Below are positions 1 to 10,062 of a stretch of DNA of 37,306 bases, in pieces. A model generated the notes under the pieces. It did not search any database, was not told where the DNA came from, and saw only the letters and a list, made by a program, of their open reading frames with translations. Within the stretch, counting starts at the first letter, position 1; the number at the start of each line of letters is the position of its first letter. Position numbers and translations under genes: made by a program. This DNA is from Chloroflexota bacterium (GTDB lineage Bacteria > Chloroflexota > Limnocylindria > Limnocylindrales > CSP1-4). Location: NCBI GenBank assembly GCA_025935925.1, contig JAICUI010000032.1:1-37306 (forward strand). Direction: 5' to 3'.

Positions 1-2333
<2,333 letters not shown>

Positions 2334-2442
2334 GGACAGGCAGTCCCCAAGGGCCCCGTGACGGCGGGGCGAGCGGGCGCAAGTGTCGCAGCCGCGGTCC
2401 GCGTCCGCCAATCCCCCGTACCGGTCACCCGACCGTACGGGG

Positions 2443-3462
2443 TCAGATGCCCGCGATGTCGCGGCTCGCCAGCCGCGGACCGCGGCGCGACGGACCGGAG
2501 CCGGCGAGCTCGAGCAGGCGCACGACGCGGCCGCGCTGGCCGCGGTACGGCTCGAGCAGCTCGAGCATCCGCTCGTCCGTCCCGCGTCGCTCGCCCGCCA
2601 GCGCCCACGCGACGACGCTCGGCAGGTGGAAGTCGCCGACGCTCACGGCGTCGGCGTCGCCGAACGCGCGGACCCCGACCTCCGCGGCGGTCCATGGGCC
2701 GATGCCTGGGAACGCGAGCAGCGCGCCGTACGCCGCCTCGCGGTCCTCGGTGGACGCCGCGGGACCCGCCGCCGCGGCCCCGAGCCGCTCGAGCCGCCGG
2801 GCCTCCCGCGCGACGGCGCGGATCAGCTCTGCGCGGCGGCGCTCGAGGCCGAGCGGGTGATACGCGTGGTACGGCAGCGCGGCGAGCGTCGCGGGCGCCG
2901 GCGGCAGCCGCAGCCCGATCCCGCCCGGCGCGGCCTCGCCGTGCCGCGCGATCAGGCCGCGGTAGACGCGGCGCGCCTCTTCGCCCGTGATCTTCTGCTC
3001 GAGGATCGCCGGCACGAGCGCCTCGAGGACGTTGCCGGAGCGGCCGATGCGAAGGCCCGGCAGCGCGCGGATCGCCGCGACGACCGCGGGATGCCTCGGG
3101 ACCAGCGCCGCCGGATCGTCGTCCAGACCCGCGAACGCACCGAGCCGGTCGAGCGCCCACGCGGATCCGGGACCCCACGCGCGACCGCGCAGGCACGTCC
3201 CAGCGTGCGGCCCGCCGTTCGGCGCGCCGCCCGCGTCCGGCGACGCCCCGACCAGCTCGACGAGCAGCGTCACGGCGCCTTCCGGCGTCCGCGTCGCGCG
3301 CCAGCACGTGCCCGACACCTCGAACCGCATCGTGGGATCGCCGCGGCCCCGGAGGTGGATGCCGAGCGTCCGGCGGAGGTCCAGCGGCAACGTCACCGGG
3401 ATCCGGCGCTCGCCGTCCGGCGCGGCGATCGTCATGCGCGCGAAACCCCCGTGGGCTGCCAT
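2443..3462 (-). CDS. DNA-3-methyladenine glycosylase II-like (AlkA family, HhH-GPD)
   Basis: A 339-aa base-excision-repair glycosylase expected to remove alkylated bases from DNA. The helix-hairpin-helix is clear at about residues 249-262 (FPGIGPWTAAEVGVRAFG). The Asp in VSVGDFHL (residue 277) sits where the AlkA catalytic Asp is expected. An upstream helix carries ILEQKITGEEARRVYRGL, the glycosylase-type helix before the HhH. The frame stays open to 3879, but that extension is antisense to the neighbouring rlpA-like gene and low in protein character, so I chose the ATG at 3462; the in-frame ATG at 3435 is an alternative. It is divergent from the rlpA-like gene, with 46 bases between starts. 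AlkA versus an OGG/MutY-like specificity cannot be settled from sequence alone. Confidence 0.82.
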   Translation of the reverse strand: MAAHGGFARMTIAAPDGERRIPVTLPLDLRRTLGIHLRGRGDPTMRFEVSGTCWRATRTPEGAVTLLVELVGASPDAGGAPNGGPHAGTCLRGRAWGPGSAWALDRLGAFAGLDDDPAALVPRHPAVVAAIRALPGLRIGRSGNVLEALVPAILEQKITGEEARRVYRGLIARHGEAAPGGIGLRLPPAPATLAALPYHAYHPLGLERRRAELIRAVAREARRLERLGAAAAGPAASTEDREAAYGALLAFPGIGPWTAAEVGVRAFGDADAVSVGDFHLPSVVAWALAGERRGTDERMLELLEPYRGQRGRVVRLLELAGSGPSRRGPRLASRDIAGI

Positions 3463-3508
3463 GGGGTCCTGCGCGTCATGCGGGCCAGCGTACCGTCGCC
3501 CGCCTACC

Positions 3509-4150
3509 GTGCGTACCAGGCCCATTGGCGCGCTGGCGGCGCTCATCGCCGTCGTCGCCCTGGTCGCCCTTGCCGGTCCCGCCGAGACGCGGACCCCCGG
3601 CGCCGCTGCAGGACCCGCGCAACGGGCGTTCACGCCCCTGGTGCTCGAGCCCATCGACGCGGCCGAGGCGACGGACACGACCTCAGCGGCACCGCTCGAC
3701 GCCCAGCGGATGCTCGGTGCGCGCGCGCTCGTCGACCCGGGCGCGGTGAACGTCCCGACTCGCGGGCATGTCGTGGAGCTTCCGGCCGTCGCGCTCGCGA
3801 CCGTCGCCAAGCCGGCGCCCCGCCGCGCGGCCGCGGCCGCCGCGACCACCACGTCGGCATCCGGATCGGGCTGGCGCACCGCCGAGTACAGCTGGTACGG
3901 GCCGGGTCTCTACGGCAACGGCACCGCGTGCGGCCAGACGCTGACGCGTTCGCTGCTCGGCGTGGCGCACCGCTCGCTGCCGTGCGGGACGCGGGTCACG
4001 CTCCGGAACCCCGCCAACGGCCGCACGATCACGGTCCGCGTCGTCGATCGGGGGCCGTACGTGGCCGGCCGGACGTGGGACCTCACGAGCGCGGCGTGCA
4101 ACGCGCTCAACGCCTGCCACACCGGTCGCATCCAGTGGCGCGTTCCCTGA
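3509..4150 (+). CDS. Secreted RlpA-like double-psi beta-barrel protein, copy 1
   Basis: A 213-aa exported protein. A GTG start gives VRTRPIGALAALIAVVALVALAG, a signal peptide, then a low-complexity Ala/Thr/Pro linker to about residue 120 and a C-terminal RlpA-like double-psi barrel (about 125-213). The barrel has the family signatures YSWYGPGLYGNGTACG, VAHRSLPCGTRVTLRNP and VVDRGPYVAGRTWDLT; the conserved Cys, His and Asp positions are kept. The family includes septal lytic transglycosylases and expansin-like wall-binding proteins. No SPOR domain is present, so a cell-wall role is inferred and peptidoglycan cleavage is unproven. The next gene is a tandem paralogue starting with the same GTG-CGN-ACC-AGG codons, which supports this start over longer in-frame options. 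Confidence 0.85.
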   Translation: MRTRPIGALAALIAVVALVALAGPAETRTPGAAAGPAQRAFTPLVLEPIDAAEATDTTSAAPLDAQRMLGARALVDPGAVNVPTRGHVVELPAVALATVAKPAPRRAAAAAATTTSASGSGWRTAEYSWYGPGLYGNGTACGQTLTRSLLGVAHRSLPCGTRVTLRNPANGRTITVRVVDRGPYVAGRTWDLTSAACNALNACHTGRIQWRVP

Positions 4151-4172
4151 CCGACGGATCTCGCCCGCCGGT

Positions 4173-4190
4173 CCGCGGGCAACCCGGGCG
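4173..4190. terminator. Possible terminator hairpin between the two rlpA-like genes
   Basis: A perfect 6-bp GCCCGC/GCGGGC stem with a 6-base loop lies 23 bases after the first rlpA-like stop. There is no T-tract, so intrinsic termination is uncertain. Confidence 0.35.
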
Positions 4191-4232
4191 GTGGCGCGCG
4201 CTTGACACCGGCCGGTAAGGTCGACGCGCATC

Positions 4233-4829
4233 GTGCGAACCAGGCTCATCGTCGCGATCGCGGCACTCATGGCCGCGAGCGCCCTGGTCGCCGCACCGGC
4301 ACCCGCGAGCTCGCGCCCACCCAGCGGCTCGCGGTCGATCGACCCGGCCACGTTGACGGCCGTGTCCCTCGAGCTGCCGGCGACGGCGACGTCGATCACC
4401 ACCGACGACCTCGCGCAGGGACCCGCCGCAGGGCTGGGTCCGGCCACCGCGCTGGTCGAGGCCGGCATGGCGAGCGTCCCGCGGGCTCGTCCCGCCGCGC
4501 GCCAGCCCGACGCTCCGCGGGGCTCGTTCACCAAGAACTTCTGGCGGTTCGACCCCGACATCAGCTGGTACGGCCCGGGCTTCTACGGGAGCGGGACGGC
4601 ATGCGGCCAGACCTACACGCGCTCGATCATGGGCGTCGCCCACCGCACGCTGCCGTGCGGAACCCTGGTCACGTTCCGCAACCCCGCGAACGGCCGCCAG
4701 GTGACCGTTCCGGTGATCGACCGGGGACCGTACGTGTCCGGTCGGACCTGGGACATGTCGCGGGGGCTGTGCGAGTACCTCGGCCACTGCTTCACGGGCT
4801 CGATCGAGTGGCGCTGGGGCGGCGGCTGA
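4233..4829 (+). CDS. Secreted RlpA-like double-psi beta-barrel protein, copy 2
   Basis: A 198-aa tandem paralogue of the preceding gene. The GTG start gives VRTRLIVAIAALMAASALVAAPAPAS, a signal peptide with a likely AxA-type cleavage site. A variable linker follows, then the double-psi barrel from about residue 108 (DISWYGPGFYGSGTACGQ, MGVAHRTLPCGTLVTF, VIDRGPYVSGRTWDMS). Barrel residues are strongly conserved between copies while the linkers have diverged, so this is an old duplication kept under selection on the barrel. A TTGACA hexamer (4202-4207) and a TAAGGT box (4216-4221) lie just upstream, but their mutual spacing is too short for one promoter. It ends one base before the convergent gene's stop. 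A cell-wall role is inferred from the family. Confidence 0.85.
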   Translation: MRTRLIVAIAALMAASALVAAPAPASSRPPSGSRSIDPATLTAVSLELPATATSITTDDLAQGPAAGLGPATALVEAGMASVPRARPAARQPDAPRGSFTKNFWRFDPDISWYGPGFYGSGTACGQTYTRSIMGVAHRTLPCGTLVTFRNPANGRQVTVPVIDRGPYVSGRTWDMSRGLCEYLGHCFTGSIEWRWGGG

Positions 4830-4830
4830 C

Positions 4831-5427
4831 CTAGCCCCGGCTGCCTCGTGCCCGCTGGTCCATGAACCGGCCGTCGCGCCGTTCGACGAGGCACGCGCCC
4901 GTCCGGATCGCGTCCGTCCACGCGTCCTCGGTCGGCACGGCGACGAGCACGCCGAACGCCGATCCCTCCAGCGGATGGCCGACATACGCCGCGACGGCCG
5001 CCTCGCAGGCCGCGAGCTGGCGCTCGTCGAGGACGCCGGCGCCGGGATACGACGCGACCGCATTCTCCTCGAGGACGAAGGTCGCGGCGACCTCGTGGCT
5101 GTGCGACAGGCCGCAGGAGGCCCGCTCCGCGCCCGCGGCGTACAGCCCGTCGACGATGGCGGTGTCCGTGCCGATCTGGCGGCCGGGGCCGTCGGCCTGC
5201 GCGTCGGCGGCGTGGACATACAGGCAGTCGCCGGCGGCGAGCGCGGTGACCTGGACGACCTGCGGGCGGAGCACGGCGAGGACCGCGCCGCCACCGAGGA
5301 CCAGGACCGCGACGAGGATGATGCCGGGATGACCGCGCAGGGCGTGGAGCTCGCCGCCCAGCTGCTCGGCGATCGACGCGCGGCGGTAGCGGTCGCGCTC
5401 GCGCAGCCCGTCGCCGCGCGTGGTCAT
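4831..5427 (-). CDS. Single-pass membrane protein, septum-formation (PF13845-like) domain
   Basis: A 198-aa protein with a charged cytoplasmic N-terminus, one membrane helix at about residues 35-54 (GIILVAVLVLGGGAVLAVL) and an extracytoplasmic domain. The domain pattern AGDCLYV, SHSHEVAATFVL, YPGAGVLDERQLAACEAAVAAYVG, VAVPTEDAW and GACLVERRDG matches the Septum_form family of actinobacteria and relatives. Cysteines in CLYV, SCGL, AACEA and ACLV probably form disulfides. The start overlaps the aroQ stop (ATGA), so the two are co-transcribed and translationally coupled. The family is linked to division or envelope functions, but its biochemical role is unknown. Confidence 0.72.
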   Translation of the reverse strand: MTTRGDGLRERDRYRRASIAEQLGGELHALRGHPGIILVAVLVLGGGAVLAVLRPQVVQVTALAAGDCLYVHAADAQADGPGRQIGTDTAIVDGLYAAGAERASCGLSHSHEVAATFVLEENAVASYPGAGVLDERQLAACEAAVAAYVGHPLEGSAFGVLVAVPTEDAWTDAIRTGACLVERRDGRFMDQRARGSRG

Positions 5428-5882
5428 CCCGCGGCGCTTCGCGCGGCGCCGCGCAGGTGGTCGACGAGGACGTCCAGCGCCTCGACGTAGCCCGGCGGCC
5501 CTTTTCCCACGACGCTCGCGATCGCCACGTCGTGCAGGAAGTTGACCTGGCGGAAGGGCTCGCGCGTCGACGGATCCGAGAGGTGGACCTCGACGAACGG
5601 GCGCGAGATGCCCAGGAGCGCGTCGCGGAGGGCGACGCTGGTGTGGGTGAGGCCGCCGGCGTTCACGATCGCGCCGTCGAAGTCGCGCTCGTGGAGCCGG
5701 TCGATCAGCCGCCCCTCGTGGTTCGACTGGTAGGTGTCCACGTGGACCTTCAGCTCCGCGGCGCGAGCCCGGACCCGGTCGTGGACCTGCGCCAGCGTCT
5801 CGGACCCGTAGATGTGCGGTTCGCGCGTCCCCACGAGGTTCAGGTTCGGCCCGTCGAGCACGAGGATCCGCACGATGGCCAT
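5424..5882 (-). CDS. aroQ: 3-dehydroquinate dehydratase, type II
   Basis: A 152-aa enzyme that converts 3-dehydroquinate to 3-dehydroshikimate in the shikimate pathway. All type II landmarks are present: GPNLNLVGTREPHIYG with the active-site Tyr near residue 24, YQSNHEG, NAGGLTHTSVALRDAL, and VEVHLSDPSTREPFR with the catalytic His. Length is normal for the family. The ATG at 5882 shares one base with the stop of an upstream 34-codon ORF (TGATG), and the gene's own stop overlaps the next start (ATGA), making a tight three-cistron unit. It is divergent from a shikimate-kinase-like gene, so aromatic biosynthesis functions face each other here. Confidence 0.95.
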   Translation of the reverse strand: MAIVRILVLDGPNLNLVGTREPHIYGSETLAQVHDRVRARAAELKVHVDTYQSNHEGRLIDRLHERDFDGAIVNAGGLTHTSVALRDALLGISRPFVEVHLSDPSTREPFRQVNFLHDVAIASVVGKGPPGYVEALDVLVDHLRGAARSAAG

Positions 5883-5986
5883 CAGGCGAGCGGCCCGGAC
5901 GGCACGGTGACCTGGCGGAGCCGGGACGGCACGACCTCGACCGCGTGGACCCGGAGCGGCTCGATGATCGTGTGCCAGCGTTCCAT
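5882..5986 (-). CDS. 34-aa leaderless small ORF coupled to aroQ
   Basis: A short ORF (MERWHTIIEPLRVHAVEVV followed by 15 residues) whose stop overlaps the aroQ ATG by one base. A TATCCT box lies exactly 7 bases before its ATG, matching the leaderless promoter spacing seen elsewhere in the window, so this ATG is probably the first codon of the aroQ mRNA. The IIEPLRVHAVEVV segment recalls the N-terminus of tryptophanase/beta-eliminating lyases (IIEPFRI..VEP); that resemblance is from memory and short. It could be a leader peptide, a translational coupler, or a remnant of an N-terminus. No attenuator codon run (Trp/Phe/Tyr) is present. Confidence 0.5.
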   Translation of the reverse strand: MERWHTIIEPLRVHAVEVVPSRLRQVTVPSGPLA

Positions 5987-5993
5987 CGGCGCG

Positions 5994-5999
5994 AGGATA
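5994..5999 (-). promoter_or_regulatory. -10 box TATCCT of the sORF-aroQ operon
   Basis: TATCCT on the minus strand ends 7 bases before the ATG at 5986, so transcription should begin at or next to the start codon. No convincing -35 was found. Confidence 0.5.
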
Positions 6000-6029
6000 C
6001 GTCGGCCTCGGGCCTGCGAGACTGGTGGC

Positions 6030-6542
6030 ATGCGGCATGTCGTGCTCGTCGGGCTCATGGGCAGTGGCAAGACCACCGTCGGGCGCCTGGTCGCGGCGTC
6101 GCTCGGCTGGCCGGTCCACGACTCCGACGTCGACATCGAGGCGCGCACGGGGAAGACGGTCCGCGAGCTCGACGAGACGATCGGGACCGAGGCGATGCAC
6201 GCGCTCGAGGTCGAGGTGCTGCTCGCCGCCCTCGCTGGCGACGGCCCATCGGTCGTGCTCGCCGCCGCGTACACGATCGACGACGAGGCGTGCGTGGCCG
6301 CGCTGCGCGACCCGACGCTGCTCGTCGCGTGGCTCCGCATCACGCCCGCGACCGCCGCCGCGCGGTTCGCGTCACGGGGTCACCGCCCGCGGTTCGGCGA
6401 CGACCCGGCCACGTTCCTCGCGGAGCAGGCGGAGCGCCGCGACCCCGTGTTCGCGTCGGTCGCCGACCTCGTCCTCGAGGCCGACGCGGACTCGCCGGGC
6501 TCGCTCGCGGATCGCATCGTGCGCGAGGCGCGTCGTCGCTGA
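6030..6542 (+). CDS. Shikimate kinase-like P-loop kinase lacking the GGG motif
   Basis: A 170-aa P-loop kinase with VGLMGSGKTTVGRLVA (Walker A) and DSDVDIEARTGKTVREL, the substrate-binding Asp segment of shikimate kinase; the E-rich helix follows. Where shikimate kinases carry a GGG signature before the adenine-proximal helix, this protein reads VVLAAAYTID. The lid Arg region (ASRGHRPRFG) is plausible. It faces aroQ, which favours a shikimate role, yet loss of the GGG shikimate-contacting motif suggests altered substrate use or reduced activity. Fold assignment is firm; substrate is not. Confidence 0.7.
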   Translation: MRHVVLVGLMGSGKTTVGRLVAASLGWPVHDSDVDIEARTGKTVRELDETIGTEAMHALEVEVLLAALAGDGPSVVLAAAYTIDDEACVAALRDPTLLVAWLRITPATAAARFASRGHRPRFGDDPATFLAEQAERRDPVFASVADLVLEADADSPGSLADRIVREARRR

Positions 6543-6645
6543 GCGTCCGCGCGGCGAGCGGATGAACGGCAACGGGCGCCGTTCGTCGTCCACCAGCTCG
6601 ACCGGACTGGACGCCGCACGCCCGTCCGCGTGACCATCGGCGCCG

Positions 6646-8826
6646 ATGCGCGCCCGTCCGTCACGCCTCCGCCGCCTCGTCCCGCTCGGGCTCGCCGTCG
6701 GCGTGGGCGCCATCGCGCTCGCCGCGCGGCTCACGGCCGTCCATGCGCTGCCCGTCGACTTCGACGAGGACGACTACCTCCGGGCCGGGCAGCTGTACTC
6801 GGCCGGATTCCAGGCGGGCGACCCGCTCGTGCTCCTCCGGGAGAACTACCGGCCGGAACATCCGCCGCTCGCGAAGATCGTGACCGGCCTCGCCCTGACG
6901 CCGCTCCCGCCGTTTCCCGAGGTGCCCGACCGGCCGACGACGGCGGGCCAGGCCGACGACCTGCCGGAGGAGCCGCTGGAGGCCGCGAGGCTCGTCCAGG
7001 CGGCGTTCGGCGTGGCGAGCGCCGTCCTGCTCGCCCTCGTGAGCCCGCTCGGCGGGCTGTTCCTCGCGCTGCATACGTGGACGATCAAGTACACGAGCCA
7101 GGTCATGCTCGAGGCCGTGCCCGCGTGCTTCGCGCTGCTGGCCGTGGTGGCGTCGGCTCGCGCGTGGGCCGCCGGGCCAGGAAGCGCCCGGCGCCGCGCC
7201 GGATGGCTCGCGGTCGCCGCGATCGCGTTCGGGCTGACGTGCGCGGGCAAGTACCTGTACGGGGTCGCCGGCCTCGCGATCCTCGCGGACTGGCTCCTGC
7301 GCTGGCGTGCCGGCGACAACGTCCCGGCCGGGCCCGCCGGACGCGACGGCCGCTCGTGGCGGGCCGCCGCCATCCTCGCGTGGGTCGCCCTCGCCGGGGT
7401 CACGTTCCTCGCCGCCGACCCGTACCTCTGGCCGGATCCCCTCGGCCGCCTCGTGTCCTCCGTCGCGTATCACGCCGGCTACGCCAGCAGCGAGGCCGTG
7501 CAGGACACCGGCTGGCCGATGTGGCAGCCGCTCGTCTGGCTGTCGGGCTCCGTGCCGTTCCACCCGTCGGGGACGTTCCCCGTGACGCTCGACCTGCTGA
7601 TCTCGGCGCTCGCGGTGGTCGGGCTGCGCGACCTCTGGCGGCGCCACCGGGTCCAGGCGCTCTGGCTGGGGATCGGGTTCGTGTTCCTCCTGCTGTGGCC
7701 CACCAAGTGGCCGCAGTACGTCCTCGTCCTCTCGGCGCCGCTGTGCCTCGCGGCCGGTCTGACCGCGACGCGGATCCTGGAGTCGGCGCGCGACCGCGTC
7801 CGCGCCCGGGCGGACGCGCGCCTGACCGGAGCGCGAAGCCCCGAGCCCCGGCACCGGCTCCGCGACCTTCGCACGGCGCTGCCGTGGCTCGCGCCCGGGA
7901 TCGTCGCGCTGGTGCTGCTCGCGCTCGTGCCGCTCGTCTACGAGCTGATGCTGTCGGTGACCGACATGCAGCTGTCCTCGCTGCGCGACGGCCTCGGCGG
8001 CGGCGTCGTCCGCGAGGCCGTCGGCGGCATCACCGGCCAGATCCCGGCCGCCGCGTACCACTTCGACCTCCGGCCCCGCCAGGTCAGCTTCGTCGGCGGC
8101 GACCTGCTCGCGACGGTGCAGCAGGGCGTCTGGATGGGCGGCAATAGCTCGGCGTCGTTCCTGGCCTTCTCGCTCCTCTGGATGGTGCTCGCGCTCGCCT
8201 GCCAGGCGACCCTCGGGATCGCGGTCGCCCTGCTGCTCGAGCGACGCGGCGTGCGCTTCGCGGCGGCGTGGCGGACGCTGTTCATCCTGCCCTGGGCGAT
8301 CCCCGAGGTCGTGGGCGCCATCGCGTGGCAGGACATCTTCCATCCCCAGCAGGGCGTGATCGCGCAGCTCGTCGGGTCGGGGGTGCCGTGGAACGAGTCG
8401 CCCGAGCTGTCCCTCGGCGTGCTGCTGCTCGCGGCGACGTGGATGGGCTGGCCGCTGTGGATGCTGGTTGCGACGGCGGGCCTCCGGACGATCCCGCGCT
8501 CCGTGCACGAGGCGGCGGAGCTCGACGGCGCGGGGCAATGGCGCCGCTTCGCCCGCGTCACCCTGCCGCTCCTGCTCCCGCTGCTGTCGGCCGCGCTGGT
8601 CGTGCGCGGCATCGCGACGTTCAACCAGTTCTACCTGTTCTGGATCATGAACCCGAACGGCAACGACGTGACCGTGCCGGTCTGGACGTACTCGATGGTC
8701 CGCGGCGGCTCGTTCCTGTACTCGGTCAGCGCGGCGGTGAACATCGTCACCGTCATCGCGCTCGGCGCGGTCGTCGTGTGGTTCCTGCGCTGGCGCGGCC
8801 GCGCCGAGCGGGTGGCGTTCGCGTGA
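6646..8826 (+). CDS. GT-C/PMT-type glycosyltransferase fused to a MalF-type ABC permease
   Basis: A single 726-aa frame joining two unrelated membrane modules. Residues 1 to about 375 resemble the GT39/PMT-2 glycosyltransferases: a first helix, then an outer loop with DFDEDDYLRAGQLYS, ENYRPEHPPLAK, and several helices (TKWPQYVLVLSAPLCLAAG ends this part). A charged linker (about 376-408) leads to a second multi-helix module (410-726) with the binding-protein-dependent permease EAA loop EAAELDGAGQWRRFARVTLP (about 623-642), typical of sugar permeases. The MalG-type partner follows 7 bases later. No solute-binding protein or ATPase is nearby. The fusion suggests coupling of sugar import to lipid-linked sugar transfer, or a shared membrane complex; both are inference. 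Confidence 0.78.
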   Translation: MRARPSRLRRLVPLGLAVGVGAIALAARLTAVHALPVDFDEDDYLRAGQLYSAGFQAGDPLVLLRENYRPEHPPLAKIVTGLALTPLPPFPEVPDRPTTAGQADDLPEEPLEAARLVQAAFGVASAVLLALVSPLGGLFLALHTWTIKYTSQVMLEAVPACFALLAVVASARAWAAGPGSARRRAGWLAVAAIAFGLTCAGKYLYGVAGLAILADWLLRWRAGDNVPAGPAGRDGRSWRAAAILAWVALAGVTFLAADPYLWPDPLGRLVSSVAYHAGYASSEAVQDTGWPMWQPLVWLSGSVPFHPSGTFPVTLDLLISALAVVGLRDLWRRHRVQALWLGIGFVFLLLWPTKWPQYVLVLSAPLCLAAGLTATRILESARDRVRARADARLTGARSPEPRHRLRDLRTALPWLAPGIVALVLLALVPLVYELMLSVTDMQLSSLRDGLGGGVVREAVGGITGQIPAAAYHFDLRPRQVSFVGGDLLATVQQGVWMGGNSSASFLAFSLLWMVLALACQATLGIAVALLLERRGVRFAAAWRTLFILPWAIPEVVGAIAWQDIFHPQQGVIAQLVGSGVPWNESPELSLGVLLLAATWMGWPLWMLVATAGLRTIPRSVHEAAELDGAGQWRRFARVTLPLLLPLLSAALVVRGIATFNQFYLFWIMNPNGNDVTVPVWTYSMVRGGSFLYSVSAAVNIVTVIALGAVVVWFLRWRGRAERVAFA

Positions 8827-8833
8827 GGCCGCG

Positions 8834-9712
8834 ATGCGACCGCTGAGCGTCCGCGGCCAGTTGGTGCGCCAGGGGCTGCTCGCCGTCGTCGGGATCTTCG
8901 TGCTCGCGCCGGTGTGGGTGCTGTTCACGATGGCGACCGACGGCTCGATGACCGGCTACCCCGACGGGTTCCATCTCTTCCCCGCGCCGTTCACGCTCGA
9001 TCACGTGGCCGACGCGCTGCGGGCGGACTTCGTCGACTTCGGCTTCCTCGGACTCCTCCGGAACAGCCTCCTGGTCTCGTGTGCCGCGGCGCTCGTCTCG
9101 ACGGCCTTCGGCGCGACGATGGCCTACGCCTTCGCGCGGCTCCGGTTCCCGGGCGAGCGCGCCGGCCTCGTCGCGATCCTGCTGGGCGCGTTCCTGCCGC
9201 CGATCGCCCTCGGGCTGCCGTTGTTCGTGCTGGTCATCACCGTCGAGAAGAACGTGCCGGCGCTCCAGGCGTTCGGCCTCCGGGACTCCACGGTCTCGCT
9301 GGCGATCCTGTACGCGACGTTCGCGCTGCCGCTCGCGATCTGGCTGATGCGCGCGGCGTTCCGCGCCGTTCCCGCGGACCTCGAGGCGGCGGCGTTCGTC
9401 GACGGCGCCTCGCGCTTCACGGCGTTCCGCACGATCACGCTGCCCCTCGCGATGCCCTCGATCCTCGTCACGGCGCTCGTGTCGTTCCTGCTGGCGTACA
9501 CCGAGTTCGCGCTGGCCTGGATGTTCATCGAGTCCGAGAAGAACGTGACGCTCGCGATGGTCCTGGCGATGGAGACGACGGGCTTCTTCACGGCCAACTG
9601 GTCGTTGACGGCCGCCTACGGGCTGCTCATGGCGGTGCCGGTCGTGGTCGTGTTCGTCGTGCTCCAGCGGTTCCTGCTCCGTGGCGCACTCGCCGGGGCG
9701 ATGGACGACTGA
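8834..9712 (+). CDS. Carbohydrate ABC transporter permease, MalG type
   Basis: A 292-aa six-helix inner-membrane permease of the CUT1 sugar-importer family. The N-terminal helix is followed by a loop ending FGFLGLLRNSLLVS, a classic MalG feature. The cytoplasmic EAA loop is DLEAAAFVDGASRFTAFRTITLPLAMP (starting about residue 181), which docks onto the ATPase. It lies 7 bases after the fused MalF-type gene and is clearly its partner. The binding protein and ATPase must be encoded elsewhere. Substrate is unknown; membership of the maltose/trehalose/oligosaccharide group is likely from sequence style. Confidence 0.9.
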   Translation: MRPLSVRGQLVRQGLLAVVGIFVLAPVWVLFTMATDGSMTGYPDGFHLFPAPFTLDHVADALRADFVDFGFLGLLRNSLLVSCAAALVSTAFGATMAYAFARLRFPGERAGLVAILLGAFLPPIALGLPLFVLVITVEKNVPALQAFGLRDSTVSLAILYATFALPLAIWLMRAAFRAVPADLEAAAFVDGASRFTAFRTITLPLAMPSILVTALVSFLLAYTEFALAWMFIESEKNVTLAMVLAMETTGFFTANWSLTAAYGLLMAVPVVVVFVVLQRFLLRGALAGAMDD

Positions 9713-9754
9713 GCGAGGCCGTCGCGGCCCGCTGACCGCCCTCACGCGGCGCGG

Positions 9755-9760
9755 TACCCT
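9755..9760 (+). promoter_or_regulatory. -10 box TACCCT before the DUF2277 gene
   Basis: TACCCT ends 7 bases before the ATG at 9768. A -35-like CTGACC (9732-9737) lies 17 bases upstream of it, so a leaderless transcript is likely. Confidence 0.5.
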
Positions 9761-9767
9761 GCCGGAC

Positions 9768-10058
9768 ATGTGCCGCAGCATCCGCCAGCTCCGACGGTCC
9801 GACGACGCGGACCACGCCACGACGGGCGAGGCCCAGGCCGCCGCCCTCCAGTACGTCCGCAAGGTCAGCGGCTTCCGGGCGCCGTCCGCGAGGAACGCCG
9901 AGGCGTTCGACGCCGCGGTCCACGAGATCGCGCACGCGACGGAGCATCTCCTGCAGGCCCTCGGAACGAGCGTCGCCGACGGCCCCGATCCGTTCGCCGA
10001 CCCGGTCACCCGCCGCGCGATCCTCGCGGCCCGTCCGCCCCGCCGCGCCCGCGCGTGA
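9768..10058 (+). CDS. DUF2277 family protein
   Basis: A 96-aa soluble protein that starts MCRSIRQLRR and has AAALQYVRKVSGFRAPSARNAEAFDAAVHEIA, the signature of DUF2277, a small family conserved in actinobacteria and Chloroflexota. The invariant N-terminal Cys and the arginine-rich LRR are present. The family has no known function. It is likely the first gene of a unit with the PLP decarboxylase, which begins 4 bases after its stop. Confidence 0.88.
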   Translation: MCRSIRQLRRSDDADHATTGEAQAAALQYVRKVSGFRAPSARNAEAFDAAVHEIAHATEHLLQALGTSVADGPDPFADPVTRRAILAARPPRRARA

Positions 10059-10062
10059 CGCC

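Noticed and set aside
3463..3879. Extended start for the AlkA-like gene
   Set aside because: The stretch is antisense to the rlpA-like signal peptide and linker, with low-complexity Ala runs.
2383..4218. Plus-strand 611-codon ORF
   Set aside because: Overlaps the glycosylase and rlpA-like genes in the wrong frame; composition is shadow-like.
4202..4221. TTGACA and TAAGGT as one promoter of the second rlpA-like gene
   Set aside because: Only 8 bases separate them, so they cannot be a -35/-10 pair.
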